DNA from: Streptosporangiaceae bacterium NEAU-GS5
Lineage (GTDB): Bacteria; Actinomycetota; Actinomycetes; Streptosporangiales; Streptosporangiaceae
Length of the DNA: 64,000 nucleotides
Direction of reading: 5' to 3'
Assembly: GCA_017592665.1 (NCBI GenBank)
Contig: JAGFNW010000005.1
Span: forward strand, 124,001 to 188,000
The stretch's first letter is position 1. Every line of letters starts with the position of its first letter. A program made the translations under genes and the position numbers. The notes under the pieces are model-generated. The model made no database searches. It saw only the letters and a list, made by a program, of their open reading frames with translations, and was not told where the DNA came from. Positions 8,248 through 16,437 of this stretch are shown piece after piece.

Positions 8248-8948
8248 CGCGCCTCCTCCGCATGATCTTCGTAGGGGACGTATTCGACGCCCAGCCGCTC
8301 CAGGGTCGCCCGCAGGCCGTAGCGGTCGAGGCCGAGCTCGCCGCCCCGGAACGCGGCCCGCGCCGCCTCCTCTTTCCCGGCCCTGACCCGCGCCCCTTCG
8401 CAGACCGAAGCGACGTCCGCGCGCGGCACCCGGACGACCCCGTCGTCGTCGGCCACGATCGCGTCCCCAGGCCGGATGACCTGCCCTCCGACCACGATCG
8501 GCACGTTCACGGCCCCCGCGGTCGCCTTCACCGTCCCCTGCGCGCTCACCGCGGCCGACCAGACGGGAAACCCGAGCTCACGTAGATCGGCCACGTCCCG
8601 CACGCCGGTCGCGGTAACCAGCCCGCGCACCCCACGCGCCATCAGCGACGTGGCCAGCAACTCGCCGAACAGCCCGTCGGAGCACGGCGACGTGGTCGCC
8701 ACGACCAGCATGTCGCCGGGCGCGCACTGCTCGACCGCGGCGTGGATCATAAGGTTGTCACCCGGCCGGCACAGCGCCGTCACCGCCGTGCCGCCCGTCT
8801 TCGCCCCCGTCTGGACGGGTCTGATGTCGGTGCCGAGATACCCCGCCCGGCCCATCGCCTCGTGCACCGTCGCCGCGCCGTAGTGCGCCAGCGCGTCAAC
8901 GGTCTCCAGCGGGGCCCTCGGCGGCCCCGTGACCACGACCGGCCTCAT
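8244..8948 (-). CDS. RraA-like aldolase (HMG/CHA aldolase family)
   Basis: About 234 residues of the RraA / demethylmenaquinone methyltransferase-like fold. Family marks include GAATVHEAMGR, the GDNLMIHAAVEQCAPGD stretch, a metal-site region GVRGLVTATGVRDV, and GDAIVADDDGVVRVP. RraA-fold enzymes include 4-carboxy-4-hydroxy-2-oxoadipate aldolase, which splits the hydrated product into pyruvate and oxaloacetate; the operon context supports that role. ATG 8948 overlaps the upstream stop by 4 bases, and the longer open frame beyond it is not conserved-looking. Confidence 0.8.
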   Translation of the reverse strand: MRPVVVTGPPRAPLETVDALAHYGAATVHEAMGRAGYLGTDIRPVQTGAKTGGTAVTALCRPGDNLMIHAAVEQCAPGDMLVVATTSPCSDGLFGELLATSLMARGVRGLVTATGVRDVADLRELGFPVWSAAVSAQGTVKATAGAVNVPIVVGGQVIRPGDAIVADDDGVVRVPRADVASVCEGARVRAGKEEAARAAFRGGELGLDRYGLRATLERLGVEYVPYEDHAEEAR

Positions 8949-9664
8949 GCGAGCACCTCCGTCGTCTGCGGAAACAGCCGGACGTACGCCTCGGCCATCG
9001 TCGCGTGCGTGAGCCCGAGATTCGGACCCGCATTGCGCTTGTACTGCACGCCGCGCCGGATCGCCAGATCCGTGTAGTAGTCCCACATGTGCCGCTGCGC
9101 CGGAAGGCATTCCATGGCCCGGCGTTTGACGTCGAAGACCGAGGTGACGTCGAGCAGCACGTCCGGCTTGAAGTCGCACTGCTCCGGCTGGTGCGGCTCG
9201 AAGAAGAACACCGGCGGCGCGCCCAGCGGCTCGCCCGGCGCGTCGTAGCCGATGGCCTGCGCCAGCACCCGCGCCTGCAGGGCCATCCGCGACGCCGCCG
9301 GATGATCCCCGTTGTACGGGTCGACCGGCGAATGCGTCAGCACGACCGCCGGCTCGACCTCGCGGTAGACCCGCACCAGAGCGTCGACCAGCTGCGGGGT
9401 CTCCGGCAGCGGATAGTCGCCGGCGTCGAAGAACCGGATGCCGGCGCCGAGCACGTCAGCGGCGGCCTCCGCCTCGGCCCGGCGCAACGCCTTGATCTCC
9501 TCCAGGGTCTTGCCGTCCTGCCAGGCCCGCGCCGACTCGCCGCGCTCGCCGTAGCTGAGGCACACCACGGTCGCGGGCTCGCCGCGGGCCGACGCCAGCG
9601 CGAGGGCGCCGGCCGCGCGCCACACGAAGTCACCGGCATGCGCACTGATCACGAGCACGGACAT
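8945..9664 (-). CDS. LmbE/PIG-L family protein, 4-oxalomesaconate hydratase-like
   Basis: A protein of 239 residues of the LmbE/PIG-L zinc-dependent family. The first metal motif is AHAGDF instead of the common AHPDD, and the second site is HSPVDPYNGDHPAASR. GalB, a 4-oxalomesaconate hydratase, belongs to this fold, and the two following genes encode the tautomerase and aldolase types of the same branch. It is first in the operon, and the putative GntR operator lies about 200 bases upstream. A deacetylase role cannot be excluded from the fold alone. Confidence 0.75.
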   Translation of the reverse strand: MSVLVISAHAGDFVWRAAGALALASARGEPATVVCLSYGERGESARAWQDGKTLEEIKALRRAEAEAAADVLGAGIRFFDAGDYPLPETPQLVDALVRVYREVEPAVVLTHSPVDPYNGDHPAASRMALQARVLAQAIGYDAPGEPLGAPPVFFFEPHQPEQCDFKPDVLLDVTSVFDVKRRAMECLPAQRHMWDYYTDLAIRRGVQYKRNAGPNLGLTHATMAEAYVRLFPQTTEVLA

Positions 9665-9860
9665 GGCCCACCATCCTCAGTCGTCGGACTGCTGAAGCGC
9701 GTCGGTGACCCCGCGCGGATGCGCCCTGGCGGACGGCCCGACTGCCGGCACAGCCGCGGCCGGGTGCGCCGAGATCTCCCGCGTTCTCCATTGCAGTGCC
9801 CGGCTGAGTGTCGAGTACGTCACTACCACCCGTGCACCATAGAGACCCGTCGATCAGATC

Positions 9861-9890
9861 GTCAACAATTTTCGTTACAATCTTGTCGCT
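9861..9890. promoter_or_regulatory. Putative GntR operator 2
   Basis: In the 254-base gap between two divergent genes. Read on the minus strand it contains GACAAGATTGTAACG, sharing GACAAnATTGT with the site at 6231. The rest of the gap (9665-9860) shows no convincing gene. Confidence 0.45.
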
Positions 9891-9918
9891 ATATCAAGCG
9901 CCGGGCTAGCGTCGGCCT

Positions 9919-10680
9919 ATGCGAGTCGCGATCCTCGGTCTCGGCGAAGCCGGCCGCCGCTACGCCGCCGATCTTGCCGCGGCCGGCCGGCAGGTCGTCG
10001 GATATGACCCCGCGCCCGTCCCCACCCCGCCCGGCGTCACCCGCGCCCTCTCCATCTCCGCCGCCGTCACCGGCGCCGACCTCGTCGTATCCCTCACCGG
10101 CGGCCGGCACGCCGTATCCGCGGCCGCCGAGGCCGCCGCCGCCCTCTCCCCCACCGCCTGCTACGCCGACTTCAACACCACCGCCCCCGCCCTCAAACTC
10201 GCCGTCGCCGCCACCATCGCCGCCGATGTCGCCGATGTCGCGGTGTTGGCGCCGGTCCTCCGGCACGGCGCAGCCACCCCGCTCCTCGCCTCAGGCCCAG
10301 GAGCCCATGCCATTACCACAGCATTCCGCCCGCTCGGGACCACTGTCGACGTGCTGGCCGACGAGCCGGTCGGCGCGGCCGCCGGGCGCAAGCTGCTGCG
10401 CAGCGTCTTCATGAAAGGCCTGGCCGCGGCCGTCATCGAGGCCGTCACGGCCGCGACGGCCGCCGGATGCCCGCAATGGGTCCGCGACCAGATCGCCGCC
10501 GAGCTCGGCCCGGACGGCCCGGCGCTGGTCGAGCGCCTGATCACCGGCACCGGGGAACACGCCGCTCGCAGGCTCCATGAGATGCGGGCCGGCAAGGACT
10601 ACCTCGACGACCTCGGCACGCCGACACACGTGTCCGAGGCCACCATCGCGTGGCTGACCGCCCTCAGCCAGCATCCTTGA
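9919..10680 (+). CDS. NAD(P)-binding beta-hydroxyacid dehydrogenase-like protein (DUF1932)
   Basis: A protein of 253 residues. The N-terminal Rossmann fold has GLGEAGRRYA as its dinucleotide loop. The C-terminal helical part (GAAAGRKLLRSVFMKGLAAAVIEAV) fits the DUF1932 domain, which carries the Lys-type catalytic helix of 6-phosphogluconate/hydroxyisobutyrate dehydrogenases. It is divergent from the ring-cleavage operon and shares its presumed GntR operator, so it may handle a hydroxy acid of that pathway; the substrate is not evident. Confidence 0.7.
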   Translation: MRVAILGLGEAGRRYAADLAAAGRQVVGYDPAPVPTPPGVTRALSISAAVTGADLVVSLTGGRHAVSAAAEAAAALSPTACYADFNTTAPALKLAVAATIAADVADVAVLAPVLRHGAATPLLASGPGAHAITTAFRPLGTTVDVLADEPVGAAAGRKLLRSVFMKGLAAAVIEAVTAATAAGCPQWVRDQIAAELGPDGPALVERLITGTGEHAARRLHEMRAGKDYLDDLGTPTHVSEATIAWLTALSQHP

Positions 10681-10683
10681 AGC

Positions 10684-11145
10684 ATGCGAATCGCGGTGTG
10701 CGGGCCGAGCCAGTGCTCAGCGGCGGAAGCGGACACGGCCCGCGAGGTCGGCCGGCTGCTCGCCCAGGCAGGAGCAACAGTGATCTGCGGCGGCTACGGC
10801 GGGGTGATGGCCGCGGCCGCCGCCGGAGCCCGAGAGGGCGGCGGGGTCGCGGTGGGGATCCTGTCCGGGACGGACGCCCAGGGCGCGTCCCTCAATCTGA
10901 CCGTGGCCATCCCGACCGGGCTCGGCGAGGTGCGCAACGCCCTCGTCGTGCGGGCGGCCGACGCCGTGATCGTGGTCGGCGGCTCGTGGGGGACGCTGTC
11001 GGAGCTGGCCTTCGGCATGCGCACCGGGAAGCCCGTCATCACCCTCGGCGGGTGGCGGATCGTGCCCGACCGCGACGTGCCCGTCCCCCTGGTCGCCGCC
11101 GATCCCGCCGAGGCCGTCGACCTGGCGCTCAGAGGCGGTCGCTGA
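10684..11145 (+). CDS. TIGR00725-type SLOG/LOG-like Rossmann protein
   Basis: A protein of 153 residues with GGYGGVMAAAAAGAREGGG, a nucleotide-binding loop, and later GGSWGTLSELAFGMRTGKPVI, which corresponds to the PGGxGTxxE motif of LOG/lysine-decarboxylase-like proteins but lacks the exact form. Such stand-alone SLOG proteins are thought to bind or cleave nucleotide derivatives; the function here is unknown. It starts 3 bases after the preceding stop and ends overlapping the convergent ATP-grasp gene by 17 bases. Confidence 0.75.
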   Translation: MRIAVCGPSQCSAAEADTAREVGRLLAQAGATVICGGYGGVMAAAAAGAREGGGVAVGILSGTDAQGASLNLTVAIPTGLGEVRNALVVRAADAVIVVGGSWGTLSELAFGMRTGKPVITLGGWRIVPDRDVPVPLVAADPAEAVDLALRGGR

Positions 11146-11950
11146 GCGCCTGCGCGAGCAGGCCCGGCGCCTCGAACTCATATCGCAGGAACAGATAGGG
11201 CTCGGTCAGCTCCAGCTCCATCAACACCGGCTCGCCCGAGGGCATCCGCACGATGTCGACCCGGGCGTAGAGCAGGTCGTCGGTGACGGCCTTCAGCACG
11301 CGCTCGGCCAGCGCGAACTGGTCGTCGTCCGGATCGCGCAGGGCCGCCTTGTTCTGATCGTCGATCTTGGTGTCGGTGAGCATCGGGTGCCTGCGCACGG
11401 CATGGCTGAAGTGCTCGCCGAAGTAGAGCATCGACATCTCGCCCTCGTGCTCCACCGTCGGGATATACGGCTGGATCATTACGGTCTGGCCGGACTCCTC
11501 CAGCCGCCGGGCGAACGCGACGACCTCGTCCCTGTCGGCGGTCCTGATGGTGTCGCGGGCGTTGGCCGAGATCGAGGGCTTGACCACGTATTCGTCCCAC
11601 TCGGGCACGTCGTCGGCGCTCCAGTGCGTCGGCACGATCGGCACGCCGAGATCGCTCAGCTCGCGAAGGTAGGTCTTGTCGGTGTTGCGCTCGATCACCT
11701 CGGCCGAGTTGAACAGCCGTGTCTGGCCGCCGACCCGATGAGCCCAGGCCACGAACGCGTCCCGCCTGTCGATGTAATTCCACGCCGACCTCACCACGGC
11801 CGCGTCGAACGCCGCCCAGTCGACCCCCGGGTCGGCCCAATCGACCCGAGTCCCCTCGATGTCGGCGGCCAGCCACGCCGACAGCACCAGCTCCCATTCA
11901 TCGTCGAAACCCTGCGTCTCGGCACACGTGACATAGGCAACCCTCTTCAC
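11129..11950 (-). CDS. ATP-grasp domain protein
   Basis: A protein of 273 residues. The central and C-terminal parts have ATP-grasp features: VVKPSISANARDTIR (the Lys/phosphate loop region), QPYIPTVEHEGEMSMLYF and the metal-binding end YARVDIVRMPSGEPVLMELELTEP split by short gaps. Relatives are carboxylate-amine ligases of the RimK or DcsG (cycloserine-type) groups. No biosynthetic partner lies beside it, so it is called by fold only. It is monocistronic by context. Confidence 0.7.
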   Translation of the reverse strand: MKRVAYVTCAETQGFDDEWELVLSAWLAADIEGTRVDWADPGVDWAAFDAAVVRSAWNYIDRRDAFVAWAHRVGGQTRLFNSAEVIERNTDKTYLRELSDLGVPIVPTHWSADDVPEWDEYVVKPSISANARDTIRTADRDEVVAFARRLEESGQTVMIQPYIPTVEHEGEMSMLYFGEHFSHAVRRHPMLTDTKIDDQNKAALRDPDDDQFALAERVLKAVTDDLLYARVDIVRMPSGEPVLMELELTEPYLFLRYEFEAPGLLAQALSDRL

Positions 11951-11980
11951 CCCCGCAGCCTATAGACCTTCGGATGCGGC

Positions 11981-12011
11981 GCGCGCCGGGGCCTTGCGGC
12001 ACCCGGCGCGC
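11981..12011 (-). terminator. GC-rich hairpin terminator
   Basis: A perfect 10-bp stem, GCGCGCCGGG and CCCGGCGCGC, with an 11-base loop. It stands 31 bases after the small secreted protein gene on the minus strand. There is no T run, as is common in high-GC actinomycetes. Confidence 0.55.
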
Positions 12012-12041
12012 ACGTTGAGAGGTCAGGGGATCAGGAGGGCA

Positions 12042-12299
12042 TTAATGGAAAATGTAGATCACGTTGATTCGGCCGCCGGTGGCGGTGGCGGCAATGCCGT
12101 TGATGTTGTTGACGTTGACGGACCGATCACCACTGTGGTTGGAAGCGACAACGCCGGCGAAGGTGTTGCCGGACTGCGCCGAGTCGACATTGCGGCTCCA
12201 GTTGTCGACCCAGCTGTCGGCGTGGGCCGGGGTGGCGAGCAGCGCTCCACCGACCGCGGCCACCAGCACTGCACCCGTAGCAGCGAACTTCTTGACCAT
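12042..12299 (-). CDS. Small secreted protein of unknown function
   Basis: A protein of 85 residues with a clear signal peptide: basic MVKKF, then a hydrophobic stretch, then a signal-peptidase site after ATPAHA at about residue 27. The mature part, about 58 residues, is rich in Asn, Ser and Gly (SGDRSVNVNNINGIA) and has no Cys. It has the feel of small secreted actinobacterial structural proteins but is not a recognisable chaplin or rodlin. GAAGGAG precedes the ATG at good spacing. The AT-richer upstream region (12300-12388) holds CTATAA and TTATAG in inverted arrangement. Confidence 0.7.
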   Translation of the reverse strand: MVKKFAATGAVLVAAVGGALLATPAHADSWVDNWSRNVDSAQSGNTFAGVVASNHSGDRSVNVNNINGIAATATGGRINVIYIFH

Positions 12300-12388
12300 G
12301 ACGACTCCTTCACTCAGACGTCCGAACCAAGCGAGAGCAACTCTATAACTCTTCGTGGTTGATTTATAGCTCTGAGTAATCGAAATCT

Positions 12389-13291
12389 TTAGGAGCCGTA
12401 GACAGGGTGCGGGTCCGGGGCCTGGGCGAGGAGGTCGCGGACGGCCGGGCCGATGTCGGCGGGGTCCCAGCGGCCCGGGCGTTCGGCGCGCGGGCCGTGC
12501 CGCCAGGCGGTGGCCAGCGCGATCACACCGCCCTCCACCTCGAACATCCGGCCCGTGACGTGTCCCGACTCGACCGAGCCGAGCCAGGCGACCAGCGGCG
12601 CGACGTTGGCGGGATCCATGGCGTCGAAGCCGTCAGAAGGCGCGGCCATGGTCTCGGCGAAGACCGCCTCGGTCATCCGGGTGCGCGCGGCGGGGGCGAT
12701 GGCGTTGACGGTCACGCCATAGCGGGCCAGTTCGGCGGCGGCGACCTGGGTGAGGGCGGCGATCCCGGCTTTCGCGGCCGCGTAGTTGGCCTGGCCGACG
12801 CTGCCGAGCAGGCCCGCGCCCGAGGAGGTGGTGATGACGCGGGCGGCGACCGGGTGACCGGCCTTGGCCCGCTCGCGCCAATGGCCGGCGGCGTGGCGAA
12901 GGGGCAGGAAATGGCCCTTGAGGTGGACGCGTACGACATCGTCCCACTCCTGCTCGGTCATGGACACCAGCATCCGGTCGCGGACGAATCCGGCGTTGTT
13001 GACCAGCACGTCCAGCCCGCCGAAGGCGCTCAGGGCGGTCTTGACCAGCCGGGCCGCGCCGTCCCAGTCGGCCACGTCGTCGCTGTTGGGCACGGCCTGG
13101 CCGCCGAGCGCCTGGATCTCGTCGACGACCTCCTGGGCGGGGCCGCCCGAACGCCCCGACCCCTGCCGCGAGACGCCGAGGTCGTTGACCACGACCAGGG
13201 CGCCCTGCCGGGCGAACTCCAGCGCGTGCTCGCGGCCGATGCCCCGACCGGCGCCGGTCACCACGACGACCCTGCGGTCGCAAATCCCCAT
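12389..13291 (-). CDS. SDR oxidoreductase, Rv3548c-like (MFE-2 type)
   Basis: About 300 residues: TGAGRGIGREHALEFARQG at the cofactor site, NNAGFVRDRM, and YAAAK for the catalytic Tyr/Lys. The long form with VVNDLG, GHFLPLRHAAGHWRE and a roughly 60-residue tail is typical of the multifunctional-enzyme-2 hydroxyacyl-CoA dehydrogenase branch. By gene order it corresponds to Rv3548c of the mycobacterial KstR2 regulon. ATG 13291 has AGAGGA upstream; the longer frame beyond overlaps the neighbour and is not conserved. It lies 2 bases after the second SDR and is in its operon. Confidence 0.82.
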   Translation of the reverse strand: MGICDRRVVVVTGAGRGIGREHALEFARQGALVVVNDLGVSRQGSGRSGGPAQEVVDEIQALGGQAVPNSDDVADWDGAARLVKTALSAFGGLDVLVNNAGFVRDRMLVSMTEQEWDDVVRVHLKGHFLPLRHAAGHWRERAKAGHPVAARVITTSSGAGLLGSVGQANYAAAKAGIAALTQVAAAELARYGVTVNAIAPAARTRMTEAVFAETMAAPSDGFDAMDPANVAPLVAWLGSVESGHVTGRMFEVEGGVIALATAWRHGPRAERPGRWDPADIGPAVRDLLAQAPDPHPVYGS

Positions 13292-13293
13292 GG

Positions 13294-14064
13294 TCACGGT
13301 TCCTCTCGAGAGGTATAGGGGGTCTGTGGGGCCTGAGGGCTCTGAAGGGCCGTCCAGGCGGGGATCTCGCCGCCCCCGTGCACGAGGATCTGCGCGCCGG
13401 TCACGTACGCCGGGGCCGCCCCCAGCCACAGGCACGCCGCCGCCACGTCGTCGGGCCGCGCCATCCGGCCGGCCGGGATGGTCTCGCCCAGCCGCGCCAC
13501 GGCGGGGCCGTAGTGGTCGGCCGCCGCCTCGGTCTCGGCCAGGCCGACGACCACGGTGTTCACCCGCACGGCCGGGGCCCACTCGGCGGCCAGGCAGGCG
13601 GCGAGGTGGTGCAGGCCGGCCTTGGCCGCGCCGTACGCGGAGGTGCCCGGTGAGGGCCGCACCCCGCTCATGCTGCCGATCATCACGACGGCCCCGCCCG
13701 AGGCGGCCAGCAGCGGGTACGCCCGCCGGGACACCAGCAGCGGGGCGATCAGGTTGAGCTCGATCACCCGGGCGTGCAGCCGCGGCGAGGTGTCCGCGAC
13801 GGGCGCGGGCGGCGATCCGCCGGCGTTGTTGACCAGCACGTCGAGGCGCCCATGGCGGGCTTCCACCTCGCCTATCAGCCGGTCGACGTCGTCGGGGTCA
13901 CGCACGTCGGCCGCGACGCAGGCGAGGCCGCCATCGACGGGCTTGCGGGCGCAGACGACCACGTCGGCCCCGGCCTCGGCGAACGCGGCGGCCACGCCGG
14001 CACCGAGGCCGCGGGTGCCGCCCGTGACGAGGACCACCCGGCCGCGGTAGTCGAAACTGAGCAT
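13294..14064 (-). CDS. SDR oxidoreductase, Rv3549c-like
   Basis: A protein of 256 residues: TGGTRGLGAGVAAAFAEAG cofactor loop, NNAGGSPPAP, and YGAAKAG as the catalytic Tyr/Lys motif. Start ATG 14064 gives MLSFDYRGRVVLVTGG; the open frame far upstream of it is antisense to echA20-ipdA and is not coding. Order and orientation next to echA20 match Rv3549c. It is presumed to act on a ring- or chain-hydroxylated CoA intermediate of HIP degradation, with the exact step unassigned. It is first in its operon, 14 bases from a KstR2-like operator. Confidence 0.82.
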   Translation of the reverse strand: MLSFDYRGRVVLVTGGTRGLGAGVAAAFAEAGADVVVCARKPVDGGLACVAADVRDPDDVDRLIGEVEARHGRLDVLVNNAGGSPPAPVADTSPRLHARVIELNLIAPLLVSRRAYPLLAASGGAVVMIGSMSGVRPSPGTSAYGAAKAGLHHLAACLAAEWAPAVRVNTVVVGLAETEAAADHYGPAVARLGETIPAGRMARPDDVAAACLWLGAAPAYVTGAQILVHGGGEIPAWTALQSPQAPQTPYTSREEP

Positions 14065-14077
14065 GTACGCTACCGTA

Positions 14078-14093
14078 CCAAGCAAGCGCTCGG
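14078..14093. promoter_or_regulatory. KstR2-like operator 3 (SDR / echA20 divergent promoter)
   Basis: CCAAGCAAGCGCTCGG, 15 of 16 to the consensus. It sits between the divergent SDR and echA20 starts, 14 bases from the first and 31 from the second. Confidence 0.7.
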
Positions 14094-14124
14094 GTGGGTG
14101 GACACCACACCCAGGAGGTGCAGT

Positions 14125-14862
14125 GTGGCCTACACGGGGATCACGGTCCACGCCGGCGGAGGCGGGGTCACGGAGATCGTGGTGGACGTGCCCCCGGTAA
14201 ATGCGCTGCCCGCGCAGGGCTGGTTCGACCTGGCCGAGGCCGTACGCGAGGCGGGCCGCGAGTCGGGAGCGGTGGTCCTCCGCGCCGAGGGCAAGGGCTT
14301 CAACGCGGGCGTCGACATCAAGGAGATGCAGCGCGACAAGTCGGCCCTGCTCCGCGCCAATCACGGGTGTTTCGCGGCGTTCGCCGCCGTCTACGAGTGC
14401 GAGGTGCCGGTGATCGCCGCCGTGCACGGCTTCTGCCTGGGCGGCGGAGTCGGCCTGGCCGGCAACGCGGACATCGTGATCGCCAGCGACGACGCCTACT
14501 TCGGGCTGCCCGAGGTCGACCGGGGCGCGCTCGGCGCGGCCACCCACCTGGCCCGGCTGGTGCCGCAGCACCTGATGCGGGCCATGGTCTACACGTGCCG
14601 CAACGTGACCGCGGCCGAGTTGCACCACCACGGCTCGGTGCTCGACGTGGTCGCGCGCGACCGGCTCCGCGAGGCGGCGCTCGAGGTGGCCGGCGTGATC
14701 GCGGCCAAGGACCGCTACGTGATCCGCCGCGCCAAGGAGTCGCTCAACGGCATCGACCCCGTGGACGTGCGCCGCAGCTACCGCTTCGAGCAGGGCTTCA
14801 CCTTCGAGCTCAACCTCATGGGCGCCGGCGACGAGCACCGGGAGCGATTCCTGAATGAGTAA
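14125..14862 (+). CDS. echA20: Enoyl-CoA hydratase/hydrolase EchA20
   Basis: A crotonase-fold protein of 245 residues. The oxyanion-hole regions are AEGKGFNAGVDIKEM and GFCLGGGVGLAGNADI. GTG 14125 has AGGAGG 6 bases upstream, and the longer frame is antisense to the SDR. In mycobacteria EchA20 is a crotonase-family hydrolase that opens ring D of the HIEC-CoA intermediate. Gene order echA20-ipdA-ipdB-ipdC and the divergent SDR pair reproduce Rv3548c-Rv3553. It overlaps ipdA by 8 bases. Confidence 0.88.
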   Translation: MAYTGITVHAGGGGVTEIVVDVPPVNALPAQGWFDLAEAVREAGRESGAVVLRAEGKGFNAGVDIKEMQRDKSALLRANHGCFAAFAAVYECEVPVIAAVHGFCLGGGVGLAGNADIVIASDDAYFGLPEVDRGALGAATHLARLVPQHLMRAMVYTCRNVTAAELHHHGSVLDVVARDRLREAALEVAGVIAAKDRYVIRRAKESLNGIDPVDVRRSYRFEQGFTFELNLMGAGDEHRERFLNE

Positions 14863-15694
14863 AGAGATGACGGCCGACGAGGTCGCCGGCTCGCTGCGGA
14901 GCGGGATGACGATCGGGATCGGCGGCTGGGGCTCGCGGCGCAAACCCATGGCCCTCGTGCGGGCCATCCTGCGCTCCTCCGTCACGGATCTGACCGTCGT
15001 GTCGTACGGAGGGCCCGACGTGGGGCTGCTCTGCGCGTACGGGAAGGTCAGGCGGGTCGTGGCGCCATTCGTCACGATGGACTCGATCCCGCTGGAGCCG
15101 CGCTTCCGGATCGCGCGGCAGACGGGGACGGTCGAGTTCACCGAATACGACGAGGGCATGTTCATGTTCGGGCTGCTCGCGGCGGCCCATCGGCTGCCGT
15201 TCCTGCCCACCCGGGCGGGGCTCGGATCGGACGTCATGCGGGTCAATCCCGATCTGCGGACCGTGCGCTCGCCGTACGCGGACGGGGAAGAGCTGATCGC
15301 GGTGCCGGCGCTCACGATGGACGTGGCGCTCGTCCACCTCAACCGAGCCGACCGGCGCGGCAACGCGCAGTACCTCGGCCCCGACCCTTATTTCGACGAC
15401 CTGTACGCCAAGGCGGCCGACCGCTGCTACGTCTCCTGCGAACGCATCGTGGACACGACCGACCTGCTGAAAGAGGGGCCGCCGCAGTCGCTGCTGATCA
15501 GCCGCGCGTTCGTCGCCGGGGTGGTCGAGACCCCCAACGGCGCCCACTTCACCTCCTGCGAGCCGGATTACGGCCGCGACGAGGCATTCCAGCGCGCGTA
15601 CGCCACGGGCGACTGGGACGCCTTCCGCGCCCGTTATCTCAGCGGGGACGAGGCCGCCTACCAGGAGGCCGTCAATGAGCGAGGCCGTCAATGA
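14855..15694 (+). CDS. ipdA: IpdA, alpha subunit of CoA-transferase-fold ring hydrolase
   Basis: A protein of 279 residues of the class I CoA-transferase alpha family: GMTIGIGGWGSRRKPMALVR near the start, a PFVTMDSIPLEPRFR segment and AVPALTMDVALVHLN. IpdAB of actinobacteria hydrolyses the last carbocyclic ring (COCHEA-CoA) instead of transferring CoA. The gene overlaps both echA20 and ipdB, which indicates coupled expression and a heteromeric product. The assignment rests on family similarity plus perfect conservation of gene order. Confidence 0.88.
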   Translation: MSKEMTADEVAGSLRSGMTIGIGGWGSRRKPMALVRAILRSSVTDLTVVSYGGPDVGLLCAYGKVRRVVAPFVTMDSIPLEPRFRIARQTGTVEFTEYDEGMFMFGLLAAAHRLPFLPTRAGLGSDVMRVNPDLRTVRSPYADGEELIAVPALTMDVALVHLNRADRRGNAQYLGPDPYFDDLYAKAADRCYVSCERIVDTTDLLKEGPPQSLLISRAFVAGVVETPNGAHFTSCEPDYGRDEAFQRAYATGDWDAFRARYLSGDEAAYQEAVNERGRQ

Positions 15695-16437
15695 GTAGAG
15701 CGGATGTGTGCGTGACGGCGTGCGCGGACGCGTTTCGCGGCGACGGTGAGATCGTCGCGGCCGGGATCGGCGGCGCGGTCACCATCCTCGGCACCCGGCT
15801 GGCCCGCCTGACCTTCGAGCCCGACCTGATCACCACCGACGGCGTGTGCCTGCTGACCGGCGACGTCCCTCCGCTGAACGAGGCGCCGGAGGTGATCGAG
15901 GGATGGCTGCCGTTCCGCGAGCATCTGTGGCTGGTGCTCAACGGGCGGCGGCACGTGATGCTCGGCGCCTCCCAGATCGACCGCCACGGCAACACCAACA
16001 TCTCCTGCATCGGCCCGTGGGAGCGCCCGATCTCGCAGCTCCTCGGCGTGCGCGGGGCTCCGGGGAACACCGTGTGCTGCGCCACGTCCTACTGGATCCC
16101 CAAGCACACGACACGCGTGTTCGTGCCGCGTGTGGACATGGTCAGCGGGGTCGGCCACGACCGGGCGGCGGCGGCCGGGCTGTCCGCCTACCGCCATCAC
16201 GACCTGCGGCGCGTGGTGACGAACCTGTGCGTGCTCGACTTCGACTCCACCGGCGGCTCGATGCGGCTGGCCTCGGTCCACCCCGGCGTGAGCGTGGCCG
16301 ACGTGACCGCCAACACGGGTTTCCCGCTGGTCATCCCGGACGACGTGCCGGAGACGCGCACGCCCGGCGACGACGAGCTGGCCGTGCTCGACCGGCTCGA
16401 CCCGGCCGGGCAGCGGCACAAGGAAGTGGCCGCGTGA
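15691..16437 (+). CDS. ipdB: IpdB, beta subunit of CoA-transferase-fold ring hydrolase
   Basis: A protein of 248 residues of the CoA-transferase beta family. Marks are the early VAAGIGGAVTILGTRLA stretch, LTGDVPPLNEAPEVIEGWL, and GASQIDRHGNTNIS, which resembles the beta-subunit core. The usual catalytic Glu of transferases is not evident, as expected for the hydrolase IpdAB. It starts within the ipdA stop (ATGA) and its stop overlaps the GTG of ipdC, so the three genes form one translational unit. Confidence 0.87.
   Translation: MSRADVCVTACADAFRGDGEIVAAGIGGAVTILGTRLARLTFEPDLITTDGVCLLTGDVPPLNEAPEVIEGWLPFREHLWLVLNGRRHVMLGASQIDRHGNTNISCIGPWERPISQLLGVRGAPGNTVCCATSYWIPKHTTRVFVPRVDMVSGVGHDRAAAAGLSAYRHHDLRRVVTNLCVLDFDSTGGSMRLASVHPGVSVADVTANTGFPLVIPDDVPETRTPGDDELAVLDRLDPAGQRHKEVAA

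Noticed and set aside
12326-12341. Possible twelfth KstR2-like site (CCAAGCGAGAGCAACT)
   Set aside because: Only the left half matches and it precedes a small secreted protein gene unrelated to the regulon.
14065-15363. Upstream extension of the SDR at 13294-14064 into a protein of about 690 residues
   Set aside because: The extension is antisense to echA20 and ipdA, has no family motif, and the SDR fold starts cleanly at ATG 14064 next to an operator.
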